This document shows positions 22,839 through 34,218 of a stretch of DNA of 64,000 bases, piece after piece. The first letter of the stretch is position 1; each line of letters starts with the position of its first letter. Both the position numbers and the translations under genes were made by a program. The DNA lies in contig NC_050096.1 of assembly GCF_902167145.1 (NCBI RefSeq), forward strand, positions 263,026,622 through 263,090,621. The letters run 5' to 3'. The notes under the pieces are model-generated. The model searched no databases, was not told where the DNA came from, and saw only the letters and a list, made by a program, of their open reading frames with translations. This DNA comes from Zea mays (taxonomy: Eukaryota; Streptophyta; Magnoliopsida; Poales; Poaceae).

Positions 22839-23807
22839 ATGCGCCACACCCTCCGGAACTGCAGGGATTTCAAGCATTCCGTCGGGCACGATCGACCCTT
22901 CCAACCTCTACCTCCTCCCCTGCCGCGAGGAGGGCCAGGAGAACCGCGACAGCCCCAGCAGCAGGAGGAGGGAGGAGATGGAGCCTTCCCGCGTGTTGAC
23001 AGAGAAGTCAACGTCATCTTCGGCGGACACGGGTCGCAGGAAAGCAAGAGACAACAAAAGCTCAACGACCGTCAGATACTGGTGGCGGCTACCGGTCCTC
23101 CCGCCCCGTACCGATGGTCTGAGCACCCGATCACCTTCACCCGGGCAGATCAGTGGCTCAACTTCGACCACCTAGGCAAATACCCGCTCCTCGTCGATCC
23201 GGTGATCCGAGAGAGCAGGGTAAAGAAGGTATTAGTGGACGGGGGGAGCAGCATCAATGTAACCTTCCCCCGGACACTCTAAGGCTTGGGAGTTCACCTC
23301 AAAGAGCTCCACGAGTCGGACACTCCTTTCTTCGGCATCGTGCCGACTGAAGGAGAATACCCACTGGGCCACATCTACATGCCGGTCACCTTCGGAACTC
23401 CGGAGAACTACAGAACCGAGTTCTTAAGGTTCGAGGTGGCAAAGTTCGACTGCGGATACAACACCATCATCGGGAGGGCTGGATTGGCAAAGTTCATGGG
23501 CATCCCGCATTATACATACATGATATTGAAGATGTCAGGACCGCAAGAGATCATAACTGTGCGCGCTGACTTCCAAGGCGCCGCAGAATGTTTCCGAGTG
23601 GCCATTCAGGTGGCCCTCACCACCAAACCATCGACGACTTCTTCTGTGCAGGCAAATTCTAAGCCTGAGGAAGATGTCGCAATACCCGCGAATGAAGCTC
23701 AAGCCGTGACCTCTATGCGGCCGACTGAAGAAACCAAGAGAATCAACCTCGGGTTCGCCGACGAGCGCAAAACCACTATCATCAGTTCCAGTCTGGATGA
23801 TAAATAG
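22839..23807 (+). pseudogene. Aspartic protease region
   Basis: The retropepsin motif VLVDGGSSINV marks the active-site aspartate, and IIGRAGLAKF is the flap/C-terminal block. One ochre codon at 23280-23282 replaces a glutamine codon present in the inverted copy. The frame ends at an amber codon at 23805-23807 and continues in the same frame into RT. The same amber codon is found at the same place in the inverted copy. Confidence 0.85.
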
Positions 23808-25835
23808 GAAGGCACGCTCGTTCACTTTCTGCAAGATAACCGAGACGTATTCGCATGGCAACCTGCGGATATGCCGGGAGTCTCGAGAGAACTGGCCGAG
23901 CACAAATTGAAGGTCTACCCCCAGGCGAGGCCGATCCGACAGAAGTTACGTCGCTTCACGCCTAACAAGAGAGAAGCCATCCGTGCTGAGTTGGCTCGCT
24001 TGGTCGCGGCAGGATTTATTAGAGAGGTGTTGCATCCTGAGTGGCTAGCTAATCCTGTTCTTGTACTCAAAAAGAATAAAGTGGATTAGCGCATGTGCGT
24101 CAACTATACAGATCTCAACAAACACTGTCTAAAGGATCCCTTCGGGCTTCCTAGGATAGATCAGGTGGTAGATTCCACTGCCAGATGTTCTGTGTTGTCT
24201 TTCTTGGATTGCTACTCTGGGTATCATCAGATTAGTCTGGCAAAATAAGACGAGGAAAAAACAGCATTCATCACTCCATTCAGAGCTTTCTGCTATAACT
24301 CCATGCCGTTCGGCCTCAAAAACGCTAGAGCGACTTACCAGATAGCTATTCAAACATGCTTAGCCAATCACTGGGCCAAGCGTGTGTAAGCTTATGTGGA
24401 TGATGTGGTGATCAAAACAGAGAATTCAGAAAATTTCATTGAAGATTTACAGCTGTTCTTCAACAGTCTACGACGATATTGATGGAAGCTTAATCCCGAA
24501 AAATGTGTTTTCGGAGTGCCAACAGGAAAGTTGCTCGGGTTTATTGTCAGCCACCGAGGGATTAAAGGCAATTCAGAAAAGATCGAGGCTATCATGAGGA
24601 TGGAAGCACCACGATCACAGAAGAAAGTTCAAAGGCTTAACGGATGTATGGCAGCTCTGAGCAGATTTATATCAAGGCTGGGAGAGAAAGGCTTACCATT
24701 CTATAAGTTGCTCAAGAAGGTAGAAAAATTCCAGTGCACTTCAGAAGCACAAGAAGCTCTGGATGCGCTGCAAAAATTCTTAACAACACCACCAGTGCTG
24801 AAACCGCCACGCCGAGCCACACCGACTCAACCGACTGAAGATCTGCTATTATACATCTCTTGCACGACTCACATGGTAAGCACCGTATTGGTAGTCGAGC
24901 GAGCAGAAGAAGGACATGCATACCCAGTATAGCACCCTGTCTATTTCATCAGTGAAGTCCTGGGTCCCTCAAAGAAAAAATACCCTCAAGTCCAAAAGCT
25001 ATTATATGCAGTACTTCTAACTGCACGCAAGCTCCGTCACTACTTCGACGACCACAAAATCATAGTAGTCACTGTATTTCCGATAGGAGATATTCTTCAC
25101 AACAAAGAAGCCATCGGGAGAATAGCCAAGTGGGCCTGTGAGCTAGGATCTTATGACATTGAATTTCGACCTCGCACTGCTATCAAAACTCAAGCACTGG
25201 TTGACTTCGTATCAGAATGGACTGAGCAGCAGGTGCCGGATAACCCGGAAACCGCAGAAGTGTGGCGAATGTATTTTGATGGCTCGTTGAAGCTGCAGTG
25301 AGCAGACGCAGGGATCCTCCTTATTGCACCTGGAGGTGAACCACTCAAGTATGCTCTTCAATTGTTATTCCCAGCATCTAACAATGCAGCCGAATACGAA
25401 GCTCTGATTCATGGACTGAACATTGCCATATCACTGGGCATTAAGGGACTGATGGTATATAGAGATTCTCTGGTGGTCATAAGTCAGATAAACAAGGAAT
25501 GGGACTGCTCGAATGACGCCATGGGAAAATACTGCACTGCTGTCCGGAAACTAGAAGACAAATTTGAAGGTTTGGAATTTCATCATGTGGAGAGAGACCG
25601 CAACGCGGCAGCTGATGCATTGTCTAAACTAGGATCCAGTCGGACTCAGGTCCCGCCTAGAGTTTTCGTCCAAGAAGTACCGCACCCGAGCATCTCAATG
25701 GATCGGGTAGAAGAATGTAACACTCTGAACCAACCAGAGTCAAATTCTGACGACTGGAGGGAGCCGATCATCAGGTATATAAAGAATGAAGAGGAACCAG
25801 ATGACAAAAATACAGCTGAGCGCATTGCAAGGTAG
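23808..25835 (+). pseudogene. Reverse transcriptase and RNase H
   Basis: RT begins FLQDNRDVFAWQPADMPGVS and shows PIRQKLRRFTPNKREAI, the SFLDCYSGYHQI block, and the catalytic AYVDDVVIK. RNase H follows with MYFDGSLK and NNAAEYEALIHGL. At least six stops occur (for example 24087-24089, near 24247, 24387, 24481, 24930 and 25300), mostly transition-type. It is non-functional. Confidence 0.88.
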
Positions 25836-26993
25836 TCGGCTCACTATACACTCATTGGGGAAACGCTATACAAAAGGGGCGCATCAGGAGTCCTCATGAA
25901 ATGTATTCTCTCAGCTACTGGAAAACAACTTATGGATGAAGTCCATGCTGGGCAATGTGGAGTACACGCAGCATACAGGACCCTGGTTGGGAAGGTCTTC
26001 AGGTTGAGTTTCTACTGGCCAACAGCAAAGAGTGATGTAGCCGAGTTAGTCCAGAGGTGCGAAGCCTGCCAGTACTTATCAAAGCAGCAACATCTACCAG
26101 CACAGCAACTACAAACCATACTTGTAACTTGGCCATTCGCGTGCTGGTGATTGGATATGATTGAACCTTTTAAGAAAGCTCAACGAGGATACACTCATGT
26201 ACTGGTTGCTATCGACAAATTCAATAAATGGATAGAGTTCAAGCCCATTTCTTCTCTAACTTCAGCTAAGGCCGTAGAATTCATACAAGACATAATATTA
26301 AGGTTTGGAATACCGAATAGCATCATAACCGACCTTAGATCCAATTTCACAAGTTCAGAGTTCTTCGATTTCTACGAGCAAAAGAGCATTCAGATCAAAT
26401 ATGCCTCGGTGGCACACCTAAGAGCCAACGGGCAGGTCGAAAGAGCTAACGGGATGATATTGGAGGCGCTCAAAAAGAAAGTCTTCGACAAGAATGAAAA
26501 GTTCGCAGGAAAGTGGATCAGAGAGCTGTCGTATGTTGTTTGGAGCCTGAGAACTCAACCTAGTCGAGCTCTACATGGAAACACACCTTTCTTCATGGTT
26601 TATGGTTCGGAGGCAGTGCTACCTGCTGATCTCAAGTTCGGGGCACCAAGGTTAATCTTTGAAAACATAGCAGAAGCTGAAGCTACTAGGCTGGAGGATG
26701 TTGATGTACTCGAAGAAGAGCGACTGAATACGGTGATCCAATTAGCACGGTATCAGCAAACTCTGAGGCGCTATCATGATAAGGCCATACAGCATCGATC
26801 CTTCACAGTGGGAGATCTCGTCCTCCGCCGAATTCTAACGGGGGAGGGACGACACAAATTGTCACCTCTATGGGAAGGACCATTCATAGTAGCAGAAGTC
26901 ACTCGGCCGGGATCATATCGTCTCACTCAGATGGACGACACGGAAATTGGCAACTCATGGAACATAGAACACCTCAGGAAGTTTTACCCCTAG
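25836..26993 (+). pseudogene. Integrase
   Basis: The HHCC zinc-binding region is represented by EVHAGQCGVHAAYR and CEACQYLSK. The catalytic core shows LDMIEPFKKAQ (first Asp), SIITDLRSNF (second Asp) and ANGQVERANG (Glu). The C-terminus ends RPGSYRLTQ and NIEHLRKFYP with a stop at 26991-26993. A stop at 26148-26150 splits the domain. Only the core is otherwise open over 280 codons. Confidence 0.88.
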
Positions 26994-27097
26994 CTACATC
27001 CCAGAAGCTATTGGGACGACGATGTATTCTGTAAATTGAGAAATATATCATCAATAAAAAGACTTCAAAGACACTCAAATTGTTCGCTGTCAATTGG

Positions 27098-27540
27098 CAT
27101 ACTTACTTAACTCGGGGTGACCACTATACCCTACTAACGGAGCAATCGGCTTAAGTCGGCAATGACATAAGGCGGTGCGACATGCTCACGCTTACTAAAC
27201 TCGGGGTGACCACTATACCCTACTAACGGAGCAATCGGCTTAAGTCGGCAATGACTTAAGGCGGTGCGACATGCTCACGCTTACTAAACTCGGGGTGACC
27301 ACTATGCCCTACTAACGGAGCAATCGGCTTAAGTCGGCAATGACTTAAGGCGGTGCGACATGCTCACGCTTACTAAACTCGGGGTGACCACTATGTCCTA
27401 CTAACAGAGCAATCGGCTTAAGTCGGCAATGACTTAAGGCGGTGCGACATGCTCACGCTTACTTAACTCAGGGTGGCCACTATGCCCTACTAACGGAGCG
27501 GTCGGTTTAAGTTGGCACTGACTTAAATTGGCACGACACA
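27098..27540 (+). repeat. 89-bp tandem repeat array (about five units)
   Basis: Units carry CTCGGGGTGACCACTAT, CCTACTAACGGAGCAATCGG and CTTAAGTCGGC. The block TGCTCACGC recurs at 27183, 27272, 27361 and 27450, exactly 89 bp apart. The last unit is more diverged. A matching inverted array is at 39240-39700 in the second copy. Confidence 0.92.
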
Positions 27541-27747
27541 CTCGACACGTTTGCGATCACCCATCTTAGGGCAACCTCTATGCCCCGTGACGAAACTTCA
27601 AAACCATCACACTACATTTACTTCTACAATTGTAGATACTGTTGAATTCTAACAATGGGAAAACAATAGTAGCATTCAGTATTCAAAAGTGTTCTCTAAC
27701 AAAACATCCGAGCACATTAACCACACATTCAAAGCATTCAGTGTTTT

Positions 27748-30700
27748 CTATTTAGTAATGTTCTTCTCAGGAGCAACTGACGAAAAAGGATGACTCGAGA
27801 AATCAGGAGCGACATTCACGCCAGCCACTATGTCGTCAGGAACAACCACGCCGAGTCTCCTCATCAGGATCCGCCCCGCGTGAATAGCTTTATCCATAGC
27901 TTTGTCGCGCTGGGCCCTCAAAGTAGCAGAAGTCTCTTCAGCAGCTTTGACAGCCAACCGAGCAGTTTCTAGCTCCTGGACGACTGATTTCTTGGAAGCA
28001 CGTAGATCCTTGATGACAGTATCTTTGGTCGACACCAACTGCCTGAGTCGAATCACATCATCCAAGGACTCTTGCAGCTTATAACGATGATTACCCAACT
28101 CTTCCCTGGTGAAGCGATGAGTCCTCTCCAAGATGGTCAACGAGTTATTGACATCGTGGTATAGCTTGTCAAGGTTGTCACGAGAAGTGGCAAGGGCGAG
28201 TTTTCCTCCTGCAGACAAGAATCAGTTTCTCCAAATGTCAAGCAAGCAATAAAAACACAGCAAACAAAGCCAAGATTCACTGGTCACCTTTTCAGAGTCG
28301 AGCTGAGCACGGAGGGTGGAGCTCAGCGTGCTAGCATCATTCAGAGAAGCAAAAGCCCGAGCCAGTTCAGTCTGACCTTGAGAATATTTTTCTTCAAGAT
28401 CAGAATACCGCCGAGCCATATCTGTCAAGAAATAGTCAAGCAAAGGTGTTCAGTTAAAAAACAGAATTAATCAAGTAATCAAAGAAGAAACAAAGGGCAC
28501 TAACCAGCATTTGCCATCTCCAAATCAGACACCCGCCGTTGAAGCAGCACTGGATTCCAATGTGCCAGAGATAGAGCCCTTTCTGGGACAGCAGCACCCT
28601 GTGACCTTAGCTGACCAACCATTTCATCAACCAACGTCTGACATTAAAAGCAAATGAATATCAGAACAATATCACGCCTGGGGTACAGCCAGATCAGTAA
28701 AAACCAAGTTACCTGGAGGTTAGAAAAGAACGAAGGAACTCCCAAGTCGTGGGAAGTTAGTTGATGGCTCGATGAAGGATCACCAACCAGAACAACCCGC
28801 AATGCATCAGTGGGGACCAGATCAGTATCATCATCAGAGGTCAAAACTCTGTCATCAGGAGCGCTGGCCTCTAAGGCGACTTCCTGACTCGAAGCTTGGG
28901 CTGCTGCCATGCAACCAGAATGTGGAGGAGAAGACCCTACGTGAACGTCCATGAAAGTGTGAGAGAGAGAACCGACTTGAACACTCTCGGGGGCTGGGTC
29001 ATAGCTCGCGCTACCCATCCGAGCAGGGTCATCCCCGGCAACACCCTCGGGGGCTGGGTAAGCGCTAGCACCATCCTTGAGGGCCAAGCTCTCTGTAACA
29101 GCCACCTCTAAGGCTGAAGAACCTTCACCCACTTGCATGGGAGCAGAACAATCCAGACCAGCCTCCTGACCCTTAAGACCGCGCTCCAAGGTTGATGAGG
29201 CGCGGGACGCTGCCCGGGATAACTCCAGCCCAGCATCAGGCACATCAGTGCAAACATCCATCATGCCACCGTCTGCTGGCTCTGACAACAGATCTTCTGG
29301 GACCATGTCTTCAAGAGTCTGATCAAAATTCGCTAGAGATAATTCTTGCAGACCAATGAGGACAGATAATGCTGGTGAAGGAACACCACTACTTTCCCCG
29401 CTGGCTAGGTAGCGCCAGCTGTTCTTCCGAATTAGAGGGATTTCATCCTCCTCTTCCTCATCTTCATCAACAACGCGGACAGTACACCCATTGGGTTCAG
29501 CTTTGGCCAGATCACACCCATTGGGTTCAATGTCATCTAGGTCACACCCATTGGGATCCACAGCAGTTGGGTCACACCCATTGGGGTCAGCTTCAGCAAA
29601 TGTAGGCACTGGCACTTCCTCAGCAGCAGGAACAGAAGGACCGGCATCCTGATCCAAGCTAGACACTCGACGAAGACGTCTCTTCTTCTTTTTCTTCCCC
29701 TCAGCAGGAGAAGTGGGCTGATTGGCTCGGCGAGAACGCTTCGGGCGAACACTGTCAGACCTCTGAGCATCCAAAGCTTTGTCGGCCTCAGGGATGGGCG
29801 CCACCACCAGTGTTTCAGCAGGAGCGGCATCAGAAGAATCCTCAGCTAACATATCCAGCATGGCACTTATCTCTGCGTCACTTGGATTCAAAGGCACCTC
29901 AAAATGAACCTGCCTCTCGTCGTCAGGAATTTCTTCGAGTGAGGCAACCAAAGCACTAACTTCTTTGGGAGAGGGTCGCACTCTAAGGCCCAAACCGCTA
30001 TCACCAGCAGGAGGATTTGACACGAAACTGGTAAAGGCCTTGGAAGGAGGCAGATTCTAGGCCGAGTATGCAACAGGAGCGCCGATGTTCGACACCTTGC
30101 CTCTGAGTATCATCTCGAGCCGGCTCACCAAGTCCACAGCAGGAATTCTTCTGTTAGTTACCCGGGTTGAATCAGCCAGGCCTTGATACAGATATGCGGG
30201 GTATGCTCTGTCTTTCAGAGGCTGAATGTTCTTGAAAATGAAATCGGCAACCATAGCCTCTGCAGTCAAACCCCTTTCTTTCAGCAGCCTAACCTCAGCA
30301 AGCAGAGCCCCTGCCTCAGCCACCTCCTGGTCCGTGGGGGATTCGGTCTAGCTTGGAGTGTGAACATCTGGCTGTCTTCCTGACCGTGGGGGGAGAGAAT
30401 TCCCATGATTCTCCATGATGAACCATTCCAGGCGCCACCCCTTGATGCTGTCCTTGAGTGGGATGTCGAGATAGTTAGTCTTCCTCCCACGGCGCATCTC
30501 CAAACTCGCGCCCCCACAAGCTGGTGGGCCGACAGTGGTACAAATGCTTCCAAAGGCCGAAGTGAGGCAAAACGCCAAGGAAGGATTCACATAAATGGAC
30601 AAAAACAGAAACTTGCAGAATGGAATTGGGATTCAGGTGGGTCAGATTCAAGCGATAGAAATCAAGGAGACCGCGGAAGAAAGGAGAAATGGGAAGAGCA

Positions 30701-30948
30701 AGGCCGCAGATAAGAAAAGGAACATAAATGACGGATTCGTGGGTGTCTTCTGTTAGAACAGTAACCCCACGACAGATCCGCCAGGAACAGAGCTCCTTCG
30801 GAGGAAGAACTCCGATGGATACGAGATGAAGAAGGTCGGATTTAGAGACAATGGACATATGGTTACCTGCGAAGGGCAACTGACTGTTGGGATCGATTGG
30901 GGGAATGATTGCGACAGACGAACTCGAAGCTTTCCGCTTGGGCGCCAT
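27748..30948 (-). pseudogene. Antisense accessory gene of the Grande-like element
   Basis: On the minus strand the gene starts MAPKRKASSSSVAIIPPID at 30948. Its first exon has LLDFYRLNLTHLNPNSILQ and CESFLGVLPHFGLWKHLY, clearly related to the sense accessory gene at 17.6 kb. A frameshift near 30530 follows, then YLDIPLKDSIKGWRLEWFIM. The middle is acidic, with a basic KKKKKRRLRR patch and four PNGCD repeats (29470-29605). The 3' part is split by introns near 28710-28630, 28508-28425 and 28290-28215. It encodes a coiled coil (MARRYSDLEEKYSQGQTELA; VQELETARLAVKAAEE) ending PEKNITK. Stops lie near 30350 and 30058. In Grande this region was described as an antisense gene; its function is unknown. 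Confidence 0.8.
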
Positions 30949-31084
30949 CTCAACCTTGCTAGCGAGCGGAGCGGAAGCAATATTGCAGGAGAGCACAGAA
31001 GGCCTGGATGCAGAAAAGCAAAAACTAGAGCACTGAACGCGGAGGCGTGCGACAGTGCAGTACATATGGGGTTTTCCCGGGCCA

Positions 31085-31610
31085 GGCGCCACTTCCAAAA
31101 TGTTGGCATGCCATGTCATCGCCCGGCTGTTATTTCTAAAACGCGGGCACGCCATGTCATCACTCGGCCGTTATTTCTAAAACGCGGGCGTGCCACATCG
31201 TCACTCGACCGTTATTTCCAAAATGGTCGACGCGGCCCATTTTAACTCAGCGGTTATTTCTAAAAACGCTGACGTTACCAGACTTCACTCGGCCATTATT
31301 TCCAAAGCGGTCGGCGTGGCCCGTTATCACTCGGCTGTTACCTCTAAAACGCCGATGTCGCCATCGATCACTTGGCTGTTACCTATAAAACGCCGATGTT
31401 GCCATCAGTCACTCGGTTGTTATTCCTAAAAGCGGTAACGTGGCTCCAAAGCATTCGGCTGTTACCTCTAAAACACCGACATCACCAGTAACCGCTCGGT
31501 CATTACTTCTAAAACACCGGCGTGGCCCGCTATCACTTGGTCATTACTTCAAAAGCGCCAACATCGCCAATAATAACTCGGCCGCTACCACCAAAGCACT
31601 GACATCGCAA
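31085..31610 (+). repeat. Degenerate tandem array with a period of about 40 bp
   Basis: Twelve or thirteen units begin with variants of CACTCGGCCGTTATTTCTAA, at about 31121, 31161, 31203, 31246, 31286, 31328, 31371, 31411, 31455, 31494, 31534 and 31576. The array lies just upstream (in the antisense sense) of the antisense accessory gene. Confidence 0.85.
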
Positions 31611-31902
31611 ATAAAGCAGTCTGAAGCATGATCCGATGACCCCAAGTTGCTACTCAAGCGTTGCTGACAGAAAACATCATTGGCGGTAAATATTAAAACG
31701 ATCGACGACTGACCAGAAGGCAAAATAATACACACAGAAGTGGGGAGAAATCATTCTTCATAAGGGAAGCGTTACTGAATTTACAAATTAACTCATTATG
31801 AGCTGATGCCTTCCCTACTACTACATTACATTTCACTAACTATACTACTAGCTACTACTACATTATTTCGGTTATACTATTTCTACTAATCTACACTAAC
31901 AT

Positions 31903-32367
31903 CTAAAACCAGTGGCGTCTAGCCACTGGCCTTGTTGCTGCCCTTGCTGCCGCCGCCACCGTCGCCGCTGCCACCCTTGCCGCTGCCGTCGCCGCCATCA
32001 CCGTCGCCTCCGTCGTCGTCGCCGTCACCGCCGTCGCCGCCACCGCCGTCGCCGCCGCTGCCCTCCTCGGACGGGTCGGAGGAATTCTCCCCGTCTGAGG
32101 AGTACTCGACTCATCCGAGCCCTCGAGCCCGGCGCGCTCGACAGCCCGGATGTAAGTCCTTACCTCCGCAGCGATCCCCTGGGAGTCGTCTGAATCATCA
32201 GACGACGCCAGAGGAGAGGCAGGAGCCGGAGAGCCCTCGGACTCGGAGGAGAACTCCTCCTCCGAGTACTCCGAGTCGCCGAAGTCCTCCGAGGGGGGAG
32301 TCGGCTCGCGCTTGCGCTTGTCGCCGGAATGATGCGAAGAACCAGCACCTTTCTTGCTCTTGCCCAT
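31903..32367 (-). CDS. Small antisense ORF of the Grande-like element
   Basis: An uninterrupted frame from the ATG at 32367 encodes MGKSKKGAGSSHHSGDKRKR, then a serine/acidic stretch (DSEYSEEEFSSESEG) and an alanine/threonine/valine-rich tail ending ARRHWF. Composition is low-complexity, with basic then acidic then Ala-rich blocks. No domain is recognised. The opposite strand also looks open because of the triplet repeats, so coding is uncertain. Confidence 0.4.
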   Translation of the reverse strand: MGKSKKGAGSSHHSGDKRKREPTPPSEDFGDSEYSEEEFSSESEGSPAPASPLASSDDSDDSQGIAAEVRTYIRAVERAGLEGSDESSTPQTGRIPPTRPRRAAAATAVAATAVTATTTEATVMAATAAARVAAATVAAAARAATRPVARRHWF

Positions 32368-32399
32368 GGTGGAGTGGAAGGAAGAAGAGGAGATCAAAC

Positions 32400-33591
32400 A
32401 ACAAGCAGCAACAAGAAATGTGAAAATGCCGGAGAAGCAAGAACACTATTTATAGAAGAAGAAGGCAACCGCTCACCTCCTACCACGGCCACTGAACAGC
32501 CGCAAAAATTCAATATGCAATTCAAACCGTCTGAAGACACGTCAGGCGGCTGACGCCGTTTCACGTAACACGACACCCATTGGGACTCCAGTCAACTGTG
32601 CGGGCAATATGATTACACCCGCGGTCACATCAAGTTACTACTCAGAAGCAGTTTGCTAAATGCTCAGTGTACCAAGCCGTCCCTTGCCTACACCCATTGG
32701 GGGGACGCCCAGGAATTATCAGTATATTTTCCAAAACTATCACATTCGTACAGTATATGCAATGAATACTCAAAGACAGAAGAGAGATATCAGCAAGGAT
32801 CAAAGGAAAGCCAAATATAGCCGATAAGGTACAAGTCTAATCGACAGAAGCATCAAAGCACGAAGTGACATGAAGACTAGTCAAGGGCCATCTATCGAAC
32901 GTCCAATCAGTCGCAAATCAAATAAATTGCAGGACCTAGCAAGATATGGGCAGATCGCGTACTCAGCCTCAAAGACAAAAATGTGTGCTGACCTCTAAAG
33001 CATAGTGTTAATAATATAATGCTGATCTCTAAAGGCATTCGACAAAAGAAAAGGATGATTCCCAGAAAAAGGCATGAAATGAAGACCTTCGAGTGGATTA
33101 TTTTCAAAAATCCACTCGAAGCTCGGGGGCTACACCCAATGAATCATCATCCCCGAAGAAGCAAAATGCTGACCTCTAAAGCATAAGGCAAAATTAAGAC
33201 AAGGCTGACCTCTGAAAAAGCACAAGTGGAAGATAAAAGTGATTTCTGATAATACTTGAAGTGAAGACCTTTGAGTGGATTGTTTCCAAAAATCCACTCG
33301 AAGCTCAGGGGCTACACCCATTGGGTGCACCTTCGGTGCACCCAATGAAGTTCGAAGTCCAACAATACAAAATGCTGACCTTCGAAGCATGAACCTGAGA
33401 CAACACCAAATTTCGAGGAATAATGGCAGAAGAAGACAGTAAAAAATCGTCTTAACCGAATCACTCAGAATTCAGAAGCAGTGGCCCGACAGACTTATTT
33501 CCAAAGCATTCCCTGTTAAAATCAAAGACTGCAAGCTGGACCTAGGATCTTTGGGCCGTTTATTTCAAAATCAACCCAAAGATCGGGGGCT
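32400..33591 (+). other. Noncoding region before the 3' LTR
   Basis: No gene is supported. Copies of CACCCATTGGG or its complement occur near 32575, 32692, 33135 and 33316-33350. Imperfect copies of a block reading CGAGTGGATT..CCACTCGAAGCTC occur near 33090-33130 and 33270-33310. The purine tract GATCGGGGGCT just before 33592 is the polypurine tract. Confidence 0.6.
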
Positions 33592-34218
33592 TGTGGGGGA
33601 CAGATATCCCCTGGGTCCACTAGAGGGATAAAAGACCTCACGAAAGGCCCAAGGGCCCCATAATTCGTAAGGTCATCCCCTCGTGGGCCTGGGAGGAACG
33701 ACCAGTGGAACAGATTAACGTAAGGCCGAGTCGGCGCAAGCCCAGACGGCCCAACAAATTCGAGCAGTAATCACAACAATGACCCAACCTTCCCGCGCAG
33801 GAGCCCCGTACAACGGAACCAAGCGAGGATGGGTCGGCTGAATTATAGGAGGATAGACTCAGATGGTTCACTATTTCTTAGGCACACGTTGTTATCATAT
33901 CTGCATGTAATGCCCCACGGTCGAGTATATAAGGCCTATGGGGCACCCCTTCAGAACGATCACTCATTACTTAGCCATCCACCCCGCTCTCTATGTTTTC
34001 CAGCACTAGAGAACTCCCTTGTAACCCATCACATAAAGCACTCTCGCCATGACATAGGGTGTTACGCATCTCAAAGCGGCCCGAACCTGTATATCACTGT
34101 CCACTATTTCTCGTGCGCCTAGCACGAACCATCGAGCTACAGCCGGTAACACCGTCCTACTCCTAAAAGCACCTTGAGCGGTAACCCTGGGTGCGTGGTC
34201 AGACCCAAAACATCGACA
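33592..34218 (+). repeat. 3' LTR of the Grande-like element
   Basis: It is 627 bp, starts TGTGGGGGACAG and ends AACATCGACA, with about 26 substitutions and no indels against the 5' LTR (counted by eye). It is followed immediately by gypsy RT sequence from a different element. Confidence 0.92.

Larger units (their letters stand above)
20297..34218 (+). mobile_element. Grande-like Ty3/gypsy (Tat) element with both LTRs
   Basis: Two 627-bp LTRs enclose, in order, gag, protease, RT, RNase H, integrase, an 89-bp tandem array, a large antisense accessory gene, a 40-bp degenerate tandem array and a small antisense ORF. The 13.9-kb length, short LTRs, tandem repeats after pol and antisense ORF match the described maize Grande family. 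About 26 mismatches were counted by eye between the LTRs (about 4%), consistent with insertion one to two million years ago if both belong to one insertion. The flanking 5-mers differ (GAGGC left, GTGCG right), so there is no target-site duplication. Many stops are of the CAG to TAG or TGG to TGA/TAG kind expected from methylcytosine decay. Confidence 0.88.

Noticed and set aside
27098..27540. Regular direct repeats resembling a CRISPR array
   Set aside because: The 89-bp units abut with no unique spacers, lie in a plant retrotransposon and recur in its second copy; they are ordinary tandem repeats.
31912..32423. Proline-rich plus-strand ORF
   Set aside because: It is the shadow of Ala/Thr-rich triplet repeats of the minus-strand ORF, which has the more protein-like N-terminus.
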